Positions 52,822-60,168 of a DNA stretch of 64,000 bases are shown piece after piece. Source of the stretch: Bacteroidales bacterium M8 (GTDB lineage Bacteria; Bacteroidota; Bacteroidia; Bacteroidales; Muribaculaceae); NCBI GenBank assembly GCA_001689495.1, contig LUJS01000040.1, positions 1 to 64,000 on the forward strand, in the 5' to 3' direction. The first letter of the stretch is position 1. Every line of letters starts with the position of its first letter. Both the position numbers and the translations under genes were made by a program. The notes beneath the pieces are model-generated. The model was given only the letters and a program-made list of their open reading frames with translations. It was not told where the DNA came from and ran no database searches.

Positions 52822-52957
52822 TGAAAAAAATCCGGCTTGAGATGTTAATAAACCTAAATAGTTAGATGCATCCCGATGACGGTGAAATTATGTTGACGGC
52901 CAACGAACAATGGGATAAAACGGATTGTTGTGATTATAAACTTATAAACAATAAATC

Positions 52958-53575
52958 ATGTCAAGATTCTTTAAATTGGCCATGGGCTCCTTTGCGCTCA
53001 TATCCATCCTGTCGCTGGCGTCATGCTCGCACGAGACTCCGTTTGCCGGTACATGGAAGGCCACCGCACCAACAGACGTGACATCCGATTTCCCCGGCTG
53101 TAGAAACGCCATGTCTACGATAACCCTGAGTTTTGCGCAGGACGCCAACAATACCGACGGGACCGTGCAGCTCACCGACCGGATGTCGATAGTCAGGCCG
53201 TTGGTGCTGTCTGACAAAACGGGTGGCGAGGCCGCCTATGCCAATATCGACGGCGTCGGCACCATAAATGGCAAATGGTCGCGCGACGTGGACGATGCCG
53301 ACGACATACTGCTTGCTCTGGACTATTCGACACTGTCGGTGAATATTGATCCCGGCTCGATAAGCTTTACGGGAATTGATGCCGCAAGCGTGTCGGCCGA
53401 AAGGAAGGACTCCATCGCCGAGGCAGTCAAGACCGAGATGGGCATCTACCTGCGTTCGAAACTCTCGCGTTTCGACGTCCTTTCAGACATGGAGGTCGAC
53501 AAGGACCGAAAGAATCTTGAGTTCGAGATACATTCGCCCGAAACCGAATTCAGGCTTGTCAATGTCGACAAATAG
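52958..53575 (+). CDS. Hypothetical lipoprotein
   Basis: 205 aa. Lipobox LASC with Cys23, followed by SHETPFAGTWKA, a lipocalin-like opening (GTW) with several beta strands after it. The C-terminal part is helical and charged. Family not recognised. No clear promoter upstream; terminator at 53621-53667. Confidence 0.68.
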   Translation: MSRFFKLAMGSFALISILSLASCSHETPFAGTWKATAPTDVTSDFPGCRNAMSTITLSFAQDANNTDGTVQLTDRMSIVRPLVLSDKTGGEAAYANIDGVGTINGKWSRDVDDADDILLALDYSTLSVNIDPGSISFTGIDAASVSAERKDSIAEAVKTEMGIYLRSKLSRFDVLSDMEVDKDRKNLEFEIHSPETEFRLVNVDK

Positions 53576-53620
53576 GCCCTGCTCGGACAAAATATGACAT
53601 GGCAAGGCCATCTTGCTTGT

Positions 53621-53667
53621 AAAAAATGAGGTGTATGCGCCAAAAGCACGGATACACCTCATTTTTT
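53621..53667. terminator. Perfect 16-bp hairpin, bidirectional-type terminator
   Basis: AAAAAATGAGGTGTAT (53621-53636) with ATACACCTCATTTTTT (53652-53667), 15-nt loop. A-tract on one side and T-tract on the other. Separates the lipoprotein and alkaline phosphatase genes. Confidence 0.85.
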
Positions 53668-53680
53668 TACATCGGGGTAG

Positions 53681-53713
53681 TTTTCGGAAATCAAAAAAAT
53701 ATCCCTATCTTTG
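53681..53713 (+). promoter_or_regulatory. Promoter of the alkaline phosphatase gene
   Basis: TTTTC (53681-53685) as an approximate -33 box, 20-bp spacer, then TATCTTTG (53706-53713). ATG at 53772. Confidence 0.55.
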
Positions 53714-53771
53714 TTTTGACAATCAGTGTCAGACCACGGCACACCTTACATCCACCCAATTAATTGTATCC

Positions 53772-55169
53772 ATGATGAAAAAGCTGCTCATATCGTTCTA
53801 TGCAATTCTGTTGGCCGCGGCCACGGCCTTTGCCGCCGAGCCCCCCAAGTACATCTTCTACTTCATCGGCGACGGCATGGGCATGGCGCAGAGCCTTGCC
53901 GCACAGGTCTACAACCGCACCGTGCTCGGCAACGAGGAGCCCATACTGATGATGCGCTTCCCCGTGGCCTCGATGGCCACCACCCACTCGGCATCGTCGC
54001 CCGTCACCGACTCGGCCGCCGCCGGCACGGCCCTCGCCACCGGCCACAAGACCAACAACGGCATGCTCGGCGTGACGCCCGACACCACCTCGGTCACCTC
54101 GATAGCCCGCCAGCTGGCCGACCGCGGCTATGGCATCGCGCTGGTCACCTCGGTTCCGCCGGACGACGCCACCCCCGGCGCGTTCTATGCCCACGTGCCC
54201 TCGCGCAGCATGTATTACGAGATAGGACGTCAGGCCGCCGAGTCGGGCTATGACTTCATCGCCGGCTCCAACCTGCGCGGCCTCAAGGACAAGAAGACCG
54301 GCAGGGCCACCGACCTGCCCGAACTCTTTGCCGCCAACAACGTCACCATAGCCCGCGGCCTCGACGAGCTCGCAGCCGTCCCCGCCGGCAAGGCCCTCCT
54401 GCTCAACCCCGAGCAGATAGACTATCACCAGATACACTTCACCATCGACTCGGTGCCCGGCGCCCTCACCCTCCCCGCCATGACACAGGCGGCCCTCGAC
54501 CGTCTGGCCCTCAACGGACGCGACAAGTTCTTCATGATGGTCGAAGGGGGCAACATCGACTATGGCGGCCATGCCAACGACGGCGGCACCATCATCAAGG
54601 AGGTGCTCAACTTCAATCAGGCGCTACAGCTGGCCTACGACTTCTATCTCGCCCACCCCGACGAGACCCTCATCGTCGTGACGGCCGACCACGAGACCGG
54701 CGGCATGGGCCTCGGCAACAACAAGGTGGGCTATGACCTGCACCTCGAGTACATAGACCACCAGAAGGTGTCTAAAGACAGCTTTGCCGAATACCTGCGC
54801 TCGCTGCACAAGTCGCGCCGCATCTACGAGTGGCCCGACATGAAGGAATACCTCACCGAAAACCTCGGATTCTGGCGCGGCATACCCGTGACCTCCGAGC
54901 AGGAAGAGCAGCTCAGGACGGCGTTCGAAAAGTGCATGGCCGGCCGCAACGAGGGCGAGAACAAGACACTCTACAACTCGTTCAGCGCCTTCACCGAAGA
55001 CGTCTTCAAGATAATCGACGGCGTCACCGGCCTCGGCTGGACCACCAACGGCCACTCGGGCGGCCTCGTGCCCGTCTTTGCCGCCGGCGTCGGCTCAGAG
55101 CTCTTCGCCCCCTCCAACGACAACACCCAGATCCCCGCCAAAATCCGCAAAATCACCGGCATAGAATAA
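53772..55169 (+). CDS. Alkaline phosphatase
   Basis: 465-aa secreted metallo-phosphomonoesterase. Start at 53772 (or 53775) gives signal peptide MMKKLLISFYAILLAAATAF. FIGDGMG at 31-37 holds the first metal Asp; D80-S81-A contains the nucleophilic Ser in the TDSAAAGTALATG signature; GGHAND near 280 and TADHETGG near 320 supply metal ligands, and GHSGGLV near the end completes the site. Periplasmic phosphate release from organic esters. Longer upstream frame excluded by promoter and signal peptide. Confidence 0.92.
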   Translation: MMKKLLISFYAILLAAATAFAAEPPKYIFYFIGDGMGMAQSLAAQVYNRTVLGNEEPILMMRFPVASMATTHSASSPVTDSAAAGTALATGHKTNNGMLGVTPDTTSVTSIARQLADRGYGIALVTSVPPDDATPGAFYAHVPSRSMYYEIGRQAAESGYDFIAGSNLRGLKDKKTGRATDLPELFAANNVTIARGLDELAAVPAGKALLLNPEQIDYHQIHFTIDSVPGALTLPAMTQAALDRLALNGRDKFFMMVEGGNIDYGGHANDGGTIIKEVLNFNQALQLAYDFYLAHPDETLIVVTADHETGGMGLGNNKVGYDLHLEYIDHQKVSKDSFAEYLRSLHKSRRIYEWPDMKEYLTENLGFWRGIPVTSEQEEQLRTAFEKCMAGRNEGENKTLYNSFSAFTEDVFKIIDGVTGLGWTTNGHSGGLVPVFAAGVGSELFAPSNDNTQIPAKIRKITGIE

Positions 55170-55424
55170 ACATCGCCCCCGCCTTGTGCGGAAACATTGG
55201 ACGCCACTTTCCATCCCCGCCTTTTGCGGAATCCCCTCTACCCCGCCCCGCCTTGCGCGGGGCATGGGAACGTAGCCCCGGGGCTTGCCCCGGGGTAAAC
55301 GCCCACCTCCCCTAACCCTCCGGCCCCCGAATGGGGGTCGGGGAATACCGTCTGATGCGGGCTCCCATCCACGAAGAAAGTGTTTTTTATGGGGTGGGGG
55401 CTTGTTTTTTTCGGGGGAAGTGTT
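55170..55424. repeat. GC-rich palindrome cluster after the alkaline phosphatase gene
   Basis: Three similar hairpins: CCGCCTTGTGCGG (55179-55191), CCGCCTTTTGCGG (55217-55229), CCCCGCCTTGCGCGGGG (55246-55262), then CCCCGGGGCTTGCCCCGGGG (55276-55295). All share a CCGCCTT-n-GCGG or related core. No gene is supported between 55170 and 55816. Confidence 0.65.
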
Positions 55425-55432
55425 TAAATTTG
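55425..55432 (+). promoter_or_regulatory. -7 box in the 55170-55816 gap
   Basis: TAAATTTG. A start near 55438 would produce a transcript running through the stem-loops at 55479-55572 and possibly on to the XRE-like gene. Confidence 0.5.
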
Positions 55433-55436
55433 CAAT

Positions 55437-55580
55437 ATGATTATTGTCCGAAGCGGATTATGTTCCCGTCCGGCGGAGGATAAGGCGTATGAAGACGGTC
55501 CCCCCAGTGGGGCCGGGCAATGGAATAGTCTGACGTAAAAATACGCCTTGTCCGCGACCATGCAAAGGTCGGTCCACGGA
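55437..55580 (+). ncRNA. Candidate structured RNA (or 33-codon leader ORF)
   Basis: Directly after a promoter box lies a 13-bp stem with one G-U pair, GGATAAGGCGTAT (55479-55491) with ATACGCCTTGTCC (55542-55554), enclosing a CCCC/GGGG hairpin (about 55500-55514), followed by CGACC-N7-GGTCG (55556-55572). A 33-codon ORF starts at 55437 and ends at 55538 within it. The family is not recognised. It could be a small RNA, a leader of the XRE-like gene 240 bp downstream, or a decayed gene. Confidence 0.35.
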
Positions 55581-55816
55581 GCCTTGAGGGATCCCGCGAG
55601 TCTTTCGAAACAGTCATTCGGTCTGCCCCGAGACGGCATCCGGATCAACTTTATTGTGCCACCCGAAACCCTATCACAACCGACAGGAAAACTCTGACAT
55701 CAAGACATAGCCCCGCACACCGCAGACAGCTTCGATAGCTCTGTCTGCAGGCCATGCCTTAGTCTTTTCCCATCCGTGGTTTTGCACAGCACTAAAGTCG
55801 ATCTTACGGGACCGAA

Positions 55817-56059
55817 GTGAAGCATATAGGAAATCTCATAAAACAAGTTTTCGACAGACAGCCGCGCTATTGCACGGTGTCGTGGTTTGCCGGGCAGTTG
55901 AACTGTCACCGGTCGAATGTCTATGACATATTCAACCGCAACACCATCGACTGCGAGCTTCTGCTGAAGGTCTCTCGCGTTCTTAACCATAACTTTTTCT
56001 ATGATCTGGCCTCTGACGTAGACATCGAGCCGGACCAGCACGACCGGCATCAGGCGTGA
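55817..56059 (+). CDS. Small XRE-like HTH protein
   Basis: 80 aa. The segment VSWFAGQLNCHRSNVYDIFN (about 21-40) is a helix-turn-helix followed by IDCELLLKVSRVLNHNFFYD, closely resembling a common family of short Bacteroidales XRE-type regulators. The acidic C-terminal tail (ASDVDIEPDQHD) is typical. Targets unknown; no partner toxin gene is adjacent. Confidence 0.75.
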   Translation: MKHIGNLIKQVFDRQPRYCTVSWFAGQLNCHRSNVYDIFNRNTIDCELLLKVSRVLNHNFFYDLASDVDIEPDQHDRHQA

Positions 56060-56138
56060 CAGAGCCGCCGGAGACACACAGACAAGGCCCGGACGCGACA
56101 GTGTGCGTCCGGGCCTTGGTCTGTGGTGCCGCGCGGGC

Positions 56139-56315
56139 CTATTTGCGTTTCTTTTTCTTGCCCGAGCCGAAGAGGGCGCCCATGACGAGGCTGCCCACCT
56201 TGCGTTCGAGGCCGCCGCGGGTGGTGGGGATGCCGGTGGCGCGAGAGATTTTCTGCTTGACCGCGCTGATGCCGACGGCCCTTTTGAGAGAGAATGATAG
56301 TCCGGGAATCTTCAT
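56139..56315 (-). CDS. Small basic protein (58 aa)
   Basis: 58 aa, pI strongly basic, ending GSGKKKKRK. The core LSFSLKRAVGISAVKQKISR then ATGIPTTRGGLERKVG resembles a short conserved Bacteroidales protein; function unknown. Start ATG 56315 (the longer frame has no support). Last gene of the cassette, eight bases after the 54-aa peptide gene. Confidence 0.6.
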   Translation of the reverse strand: MKIPGLSFSLKRAVGISAVKQKISRATGIPTTRGGLERKVGSLVMGALFGSGKKKKRK

Positions 56316-56322
56316 GGTTGTG

Positions 56323-56487
56323 TCAGAATAGTCCGAAAATATAGAGTATGAAACATATTGCCAGCACGATGAACGTGTTGATGCAGCCGCAGCCGCCACA
56401 GCCGTTGCCGCCTTGGGCACTGCGGTTGCCGCCAAAGAGCCACTGCAGGGTGATGATCCAGAACAAGGCCTTGAAGAGATCTTTCAT
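56323..56487 (-). CDS. 54-aa Gly/Cys-rich membrane peptide
   Basis: Short ORF of 54 codons (ATG 56487). Sequence order: aromatic/hydrophobic N-terminus (MKDLFKALFWIITLQWLFGG), a central GGNGCGGCGC with three Cys, and a single membrane helix (INTFIVLAICFILYIFGLF) at the C-terminus. Its ATG overlaps the stop of the channel gene by four bases, strong support for real translation. Function unknown; the position suggests a channel accessory or metal-binding peptide. Confidence 0.65.
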   Translation of the reverse strand: MKDLFKALFWIITLQWLFGGNRSAQGGNGCGGCGCINTFIVLAICFILYIFGLF

Positions 56488-58199
56488 GACTGATAGCCTT
56501 CGTAACCGAAATCCTTGACCTTAAGCTCCTTGTCGACATGCGGCGGCAGGCCGAGCACGACGTCGTTGATGATGTCGGCCATGGCCTTGGCCACGAGCAG
56601 GCGGCGCGAGTCCCACAGCATCAGGCGCCACGCCACGCGCACCATGACGCAGTTGGCGTCGGCGGGCAGCGACAGCTTGCGCGGCCACAGCGAGGGGCCC
56701 GAGGTGCTGTGATGACGCCCGGTGTCGGATTGGATGCCGAACTTGTCGAGCAGCGCGGCCGAGATGTCGGCATAGAGCTTCTTGTACATTTCGCGGTCGG
56801 TTATCAGCAGCCCCTCGGCGTCGAGGTCTTCCGAGCCCTTGGGGTTGCCCACGCCGAAGTGTACGTCGGTGTCATAGTCGGGCTCGAGGGCGCCGCTGGC
56901 GGCGAGGACGGTGAACGCCCACGGCTTGCTACTGGCCATGAGCCGCTCGAGGTCGGCGTTATACTCGGCCTGTCCGGGCTGCAGCTCCTTGCCGACCGAG
57001 TAGAACGAGACGTATGGGGCATAATCGCCGAACTCGCGGCTGATGTAGTTGAATCCGCCTATCTTGGCCAGATAGTAGGCAAAGGGGCCAACCAGCGGGT
57101 CGACGAAGCTGGAGGGCGAGACGATGGTGACGTCAGACCCGCGGTCTAACAGCAGTCCGTAGGGGCGGTTGGCGTCATAGCGCTCGACGGCCAGACGGTC
57201 GTGCGGCATCTTGTCGGCGGGGATGGTGGCCGCGAGGTTGACGAGGCGGAATCCCGATGTCTCCTGCACGGTCTCGATGATCTCGTCGGCGGTCATGTGG
57301 AATCGGGCCTGAATGTCGACCAGCGTGCGATAGAACGGCACCACCTGATAGCCGGTGGGACGGTCCAGCTTGCGCTCGAACGCCCTGCGCAGCTTGTCGC
57401 GGTTCTCGTCCAGCTTCTCCTTGTTGTTCTCCTTCTCGATGGACTCGGTGAATCCGGCGCCGAGTATGCCGGCGGGCACGGCCACGATGGCGATGCCGAG
57501 CAGGCCGACCACACAGGCTATGATGCGTCCCGGCACCGTGACGGGCGGGGTGTCGGCAAACCCGCCCGGGTCGCCGATATATTGCGCGAAGGCCCATGTC
57601 ACCGACGAGAATCCGTTGTCATAGATCTCGGGCTGGGCCTCGTGCTCGCAGAAGAAGAGCATCAGCGACAGTATGAAGGTGATGACCAGCAGGAACTGCA
57701 TCGAGATGATGAGCTCGCGCTTCTTCTCGGCCAGCGCGCTCGACAGCAGGCGCCACGACTTCATGTAGCGCGAGATGCGGAACAGCCTGACCGTGCGGCT
57801 CATACGCAATATCTTGAGCCACCCCACGGGGAAGGGTATCAGCCATTGCAGGTAGAACGGATATGTCGACACCACGTCGATGAATCCGTGAAACGTGAAG
57901 CAGTATCTCAGCCGGCCCTTCCAGCCGCTGAACTTGGGGTTGACCAGCGGGGCCACCCAGATGCGCAGCGAGACCTCGACGGTGAAGAATATGAGCGTCA
58001 CGATGTCGACCCACACAAGCACGCGCCTCAGCGTGGGGTGCAGGTCGAAGGTCGAGAGGAATATCTCGAGCGTGCTCACCAGAATCATGCCTATGATGAC
58101 CCAGTCTACTATGTTGTGCCACCGCCGGGTGTGCAGGTCGTCGTCAAAGACCTCGGCAAGATGCTGCTTGAATATGCCTATGCGTTCCTTGAGGGTCAT
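56484..58199 (-). CDS. Voltage-sensor-type six-TM ion channel with large cytosolic domain
   Basis: 571 aa. S1-S4 with a basic S4 (RMSRTVRLFRISRYMKSWR, 132-150), S5 about 163-185, pore loop, S6 about 224-248. The filter region reads QYIGDPGG (206-213) instead of the canonical TVGYGD, so potassium selectivity is uncertain. After a coiled coil (about 250-280) comes a roughly 290-residue cytoplasmic domain of unknown fold that could be a ligand sensor. Start ATG 58199 is coupled (ATGA) to the coiled-coil gene upstream; stop coupled to the 54-aa peptide. Confidence 0.8.
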   Translation of the reverse strand: MTLKERIGIFKQHLAEVFDDDLHTRRWHNIVDWVIIGMILVSTLEIFLSTFDLHPTLRRVLVWVDIVTLIFFTVEVSLRIWVAPLVNPKFSGWKGRLRYCFTFHGFIDVVSTYPFYLQWLIPFPVGWLKILRMSRTVRLFRISRYMKSWRLLSSALAEKKRELIISMQFLLVITFILSLMLFFCEHEAQPEIYDNGFSSVTWAFAQYIGDPGGFADTPPVTVPGRIIACVVGLLGIAIVAVPAGILGAGFTESIEKENNKEKLDENRDKLRRAFERKLDRPTGYQVVPFYRTLVDIQARFHMTADEIIETVQETSGFRLVNLAATIPADKMPHDRLAVERYDANRPYGLLLDRGSDVTIVSPSSFVDPLVGPFAYYLAKIGGFNYISREFGDYAPYVSFYSVGKELQPGQAEYNADLERLMASSKPWAFTVLAASGALEPDYDTDVHFGVGNPKGSEDLDAEGLLITDREMYKKLYADISAALLDKFGIQSDTGRHHSTSGPSLWPRKLSLPADANCVMVRVAWRLMLWDSRRLLVAKAMADIINDVVLGLPPHVDKELKVKDFGYEGYQS

Positions 58200-58480
58200 T
58201 TCTCGTACTTGAGTCTTTCGCGTAGTGAGACAATTTCGCGCTGCAGGGCTGCTATGCTCGACTGCATGCTGCGGATGTTGGCTTCGTGGTGCGAGCACAC
58301 CGACACCTTCTCGCGGCGCAGGGTGGCCTTGACCGACGCCGTCGAGGCGTTCTTGATGCGTGCCGAGTATCGTGCCGACGTGTCGCTCTTGCGCGAGCGT
58401 TCCTGTGCTATCTTGGTGCGTATCACGGCAATGCGGGCCTTCTTGGTCTCGATGCTTGCCTTTACGGATGCTTTGCTCAT
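58196..58480 (-). CDS. Small coiled-coil protein
   Basis: 94 aa, almost entirely helical and highly charged (KKARIAVIRTKIAQERSRKS, then SSIAALQREIVSLRERLKYEK), with one long heptad pattern toward the C-terminus. No signal peptide. Coupled to the channel gene by a 4-bp overlap. Probably cytoplasmic; may bind the channel's own coiled coil. Confidence 0.65.
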   Translation of the reverse strand: MSKASVKASIETKKARIAVIRTKIAQERSRKSDTSARYSARIKNASTASVKATLRREKVSVCSHHEANIRSMQSSIAALQREIVSLRERLKYEK

Positions 58481-58508
58481 TGTGTCTGTTGGTATTCGGA
58501 CAGGTTGA

Positions 58509-58545
58509 TTCAAAAAGGGCTCCGGAGGGTGCTGAGACCCTCCGG
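58509..58545 (-). terminator. Rho-independent terminator inside the cassette
   Basis: Stem CCGGAGGGT (58522-58530) with ACCCTCCGG (58537-58545), loop 6, followed on the minus strand by CGAGCCCTTTTTG-like T-tract (58513-58517 as AAAAA on the plus strand). It lies between the 104-aa gene and the coiled-coil gene. No TAnnTTTG box was found between it and 58480. Confidence 0.8.
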
Positions 58546-58587
58546 CGCCTGATTGTGTAGCGTTGTGGATGCCTTGGCGGCAGCGGA

Positions 58588-58902
58588 TTACTCCTTGCCT
58601 GCGGCAGCCAGAGTGATGTCGTCCTTGGACAGCTTGGTGTTGGCAGCGTTGGCCACCTGCACGCCGATGCCGTATGCGTCGGCGATCATCTTCTCGAAGC
58701 TGCCCACCTTGCGGTTCGAGCCTACAATGATCTCGCCACCCTTGGCGCCCTCGGCGCGGATGGATGCGAGGGTTGCGTCGTCCTTGGCGGGAGCCTTGCA
58801 GGCTACGGTTGTGTACACGCGGAGCGAGCATCCGAATGTTGCCTTGAACTGTTCCTTGAGGCCTTTCACTTTCATGCGGCCGTCGATCTTGAAATCTGCC
58901 AT
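58588..58902 (-). CDS. Conserved hypothetical protein (104 aa)
   Basis: 104 aa. Begins MADFKIDGRMKVKGLKEQFK followed by FGCSLRVYTT, then ASIRAEGAKGGEIIVGSNRKVG and ends DDITLAAAGKE. I recall similar small proteins across Bacteroidetes and in some TerB-linked loci, but no function. Cytoplasmic, compact alpha/beta. Followed by the terminator at 58509-58545. Confidence 0.7.
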   Translation of the reverse strand: MADFKIDGRMKVKGLKEQFKATFGCSLRVYTTVACKAPAKDDATLASIRAEGAKGGEIIVGSNRKVGSFEKMIADAYGIGVQVANAANTKLSKDDITLAAAGKE

Positions 58903-58960
58903 AGTTTTCAGGTTTGTTTTTTGATTATGGTTGTTTTGATTTGATTGGATTGTCTTCTGT

Positions 58961-59533
58961 TTATCTGTATCCCTCGGGCGAGGGGTCGCTGACGATGACC
59001 GTCTTGCCGGTGAGGCCCGACAGCATCTGCGTCAGGTTGGTCACGGCCTCCGAGCGCGCGCGGCGCACATAGCCCTTGTCATAGACCTTTGCGCGGAAGT
59101 CGCGGCGGGCCTTCTCCTTTACGGCATTCTCTTCGGCGGTCGTGAACGTGGACGACCCGAAGAAACTGTCGCTCCATGTGTCGATGACGACATAAGAGCC
59201 GGGCTCGGTCGACTCATAGACTTCGACCCGCTCGGGGGGCAGGGTCACGAGCAGCGTGTCGCCGCGCTCTTCGGTCTTCATCTTCTCGAGGTCGAACGTG
59301 ACCGAGCCGTTGACCACGGCGCGCGCAAAGATGTGCTTGTCGCCTATCTGTCCGCGCACGGGCACGTCCTCATAGATGTCAAGGGCGCACAGGCGCACCA
59401 TTGGGGTGATGTCCTTGATGGCGGCCTTGTGCACGGTGACGTGCGAGGCTTCGGGCGACACATACCACCACACGCCCAGAGCGCAGGCTGCGGCCACGAT
59501 GACCAGCAGCAATAATGTCCTCACTGTCTTCAT
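58961..59533 (-). CDS. DUF4230 protein (membrane-anchored)
   Basis: 190 aa with an N-terminal membrane helix (about 6-25, uncleaved or signal-anchor). Mature part beta-rich with VHKAAIKDITPMVRLCALDI and VTLPPERVEVYES, typical of DUF4230; helical end KEKARRDFRAKVYDKGY. Function unknown. Paralogous to the gene just upstream (59538); four-base gap. Confidence 0.75.
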   Translation of the reverse strand: MKTVRTLLLLVIVAAACALGVWWYVSPEASHVTVHKAAIKDITPMVRLCALDIYEDVPVRGQIGDKHIFARAVVNGSVTFDLEKMKTEERGDTLLVTLPPERVEVYESTEPGSYVVIDTWSDSFFGSSTFTTAEENAVKEKARRDFRAKVYDKGYVRRARSEAVTNLTQMLSGLTGKTVIVSDPSPEGYR

Positions 59534-59537
59534 GGCC

Positions 59538-60152
59538 TCAGTTGTCTTTATATTTTACAATAACAGCATATCCGTCACCGCCCAGCAGCGAGCCGAAATA
59601 TGACTCGGCCTTTGCCTTGGCCTGACCCACCAGCTTGTCGCGGAACACGGGTTTGGTCTCGACCTCGCGGCGCAGCACGTCGTTCATCTGCTCCTTGATC
59701 TTGGCGCGCTCGGCGGCGTCTATCTCAGAGCGCAGGCCGGTGACGCGATAGTGGTCCTCGCGTATGCCCATGTCGCGGCCGGCAAACTCGGTCTGCACGG
59801 CGGGCAGGGTCAGCGTGACGGTGCGGGCTGCGTCGTCGACGACCACATCCTCGGGCTGCAGGCCGGTCAGGTCTACGTAGGCCCTGAGATATGTGTCATA
59901 CGAGTAGGCCGCCTTGCGGTTGCCTATCTTGACGGCGTCTATCACGGCCGCGGCCGTCTGGCGGGCGCCGTCGGCATCCTCGAGCTTGATGTCGTCGACG
60001 GTGGCCATCTTTGATATGGTCATCTGCGCCAGCACGAGCTTGTTGACCGACTTGACCTCAGAATAATAGTTGCGCGCGGCGTCCGAGGCCCTGTCGCAGG
60101 CCCCGAGCAGCACGGCGATGCCGATGGCTACGGCTGTGATTGTCTTTCTCAT
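59538..60152 (-). CDS. DUF4230 lipoprotein
   Basis: 204 aa. Lipobox LLGAC with Cys19, then DRASDAA. Shares the DUF4230 plan with its neighbour: KLVLAQMTISKMATVDDIKL, VTLTLPAVQTEFAGRDMGI, and a helical C-terminal third. Tandem arrangement of a lipoprotein and a membrane-anchored paralogue suggests they act together on the periplasmic side. Confidence 0.75.
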   Translation of the reverse strand: MRKTITAVAIGIAVLLGACDRASDAARNYYSEVKSVNKLVLAQMTISKMATVDDIKLEDADGARQTAAAVIDAVKIGNRKAAYSYDTYLRAYVDLTGLQPEDVVVDDAARTVTLTLPAVQTEFAGRDMGIREDHYRVTGLRSEIDAAERAKIKEQMNDVLRREVETKPVFRDKLVGQAKAKAESYFGSLLGGDGYAVIVKYKDN

Positions 60153-60168
60153 TTTCGGTTGATGGGGT

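Noticed and set aside
55424..55648. 74-aa minus-strand frame in the gap before the XRE-like gene
   Set aside because: No promoter on that strand, biased composition and no recognisable motif; the plus-strand promoter and stem-loops fit better.
55700..56077. 125-aa minus-strand frame
   Set aside because: Antisense to the well-supported XRE-like gene.
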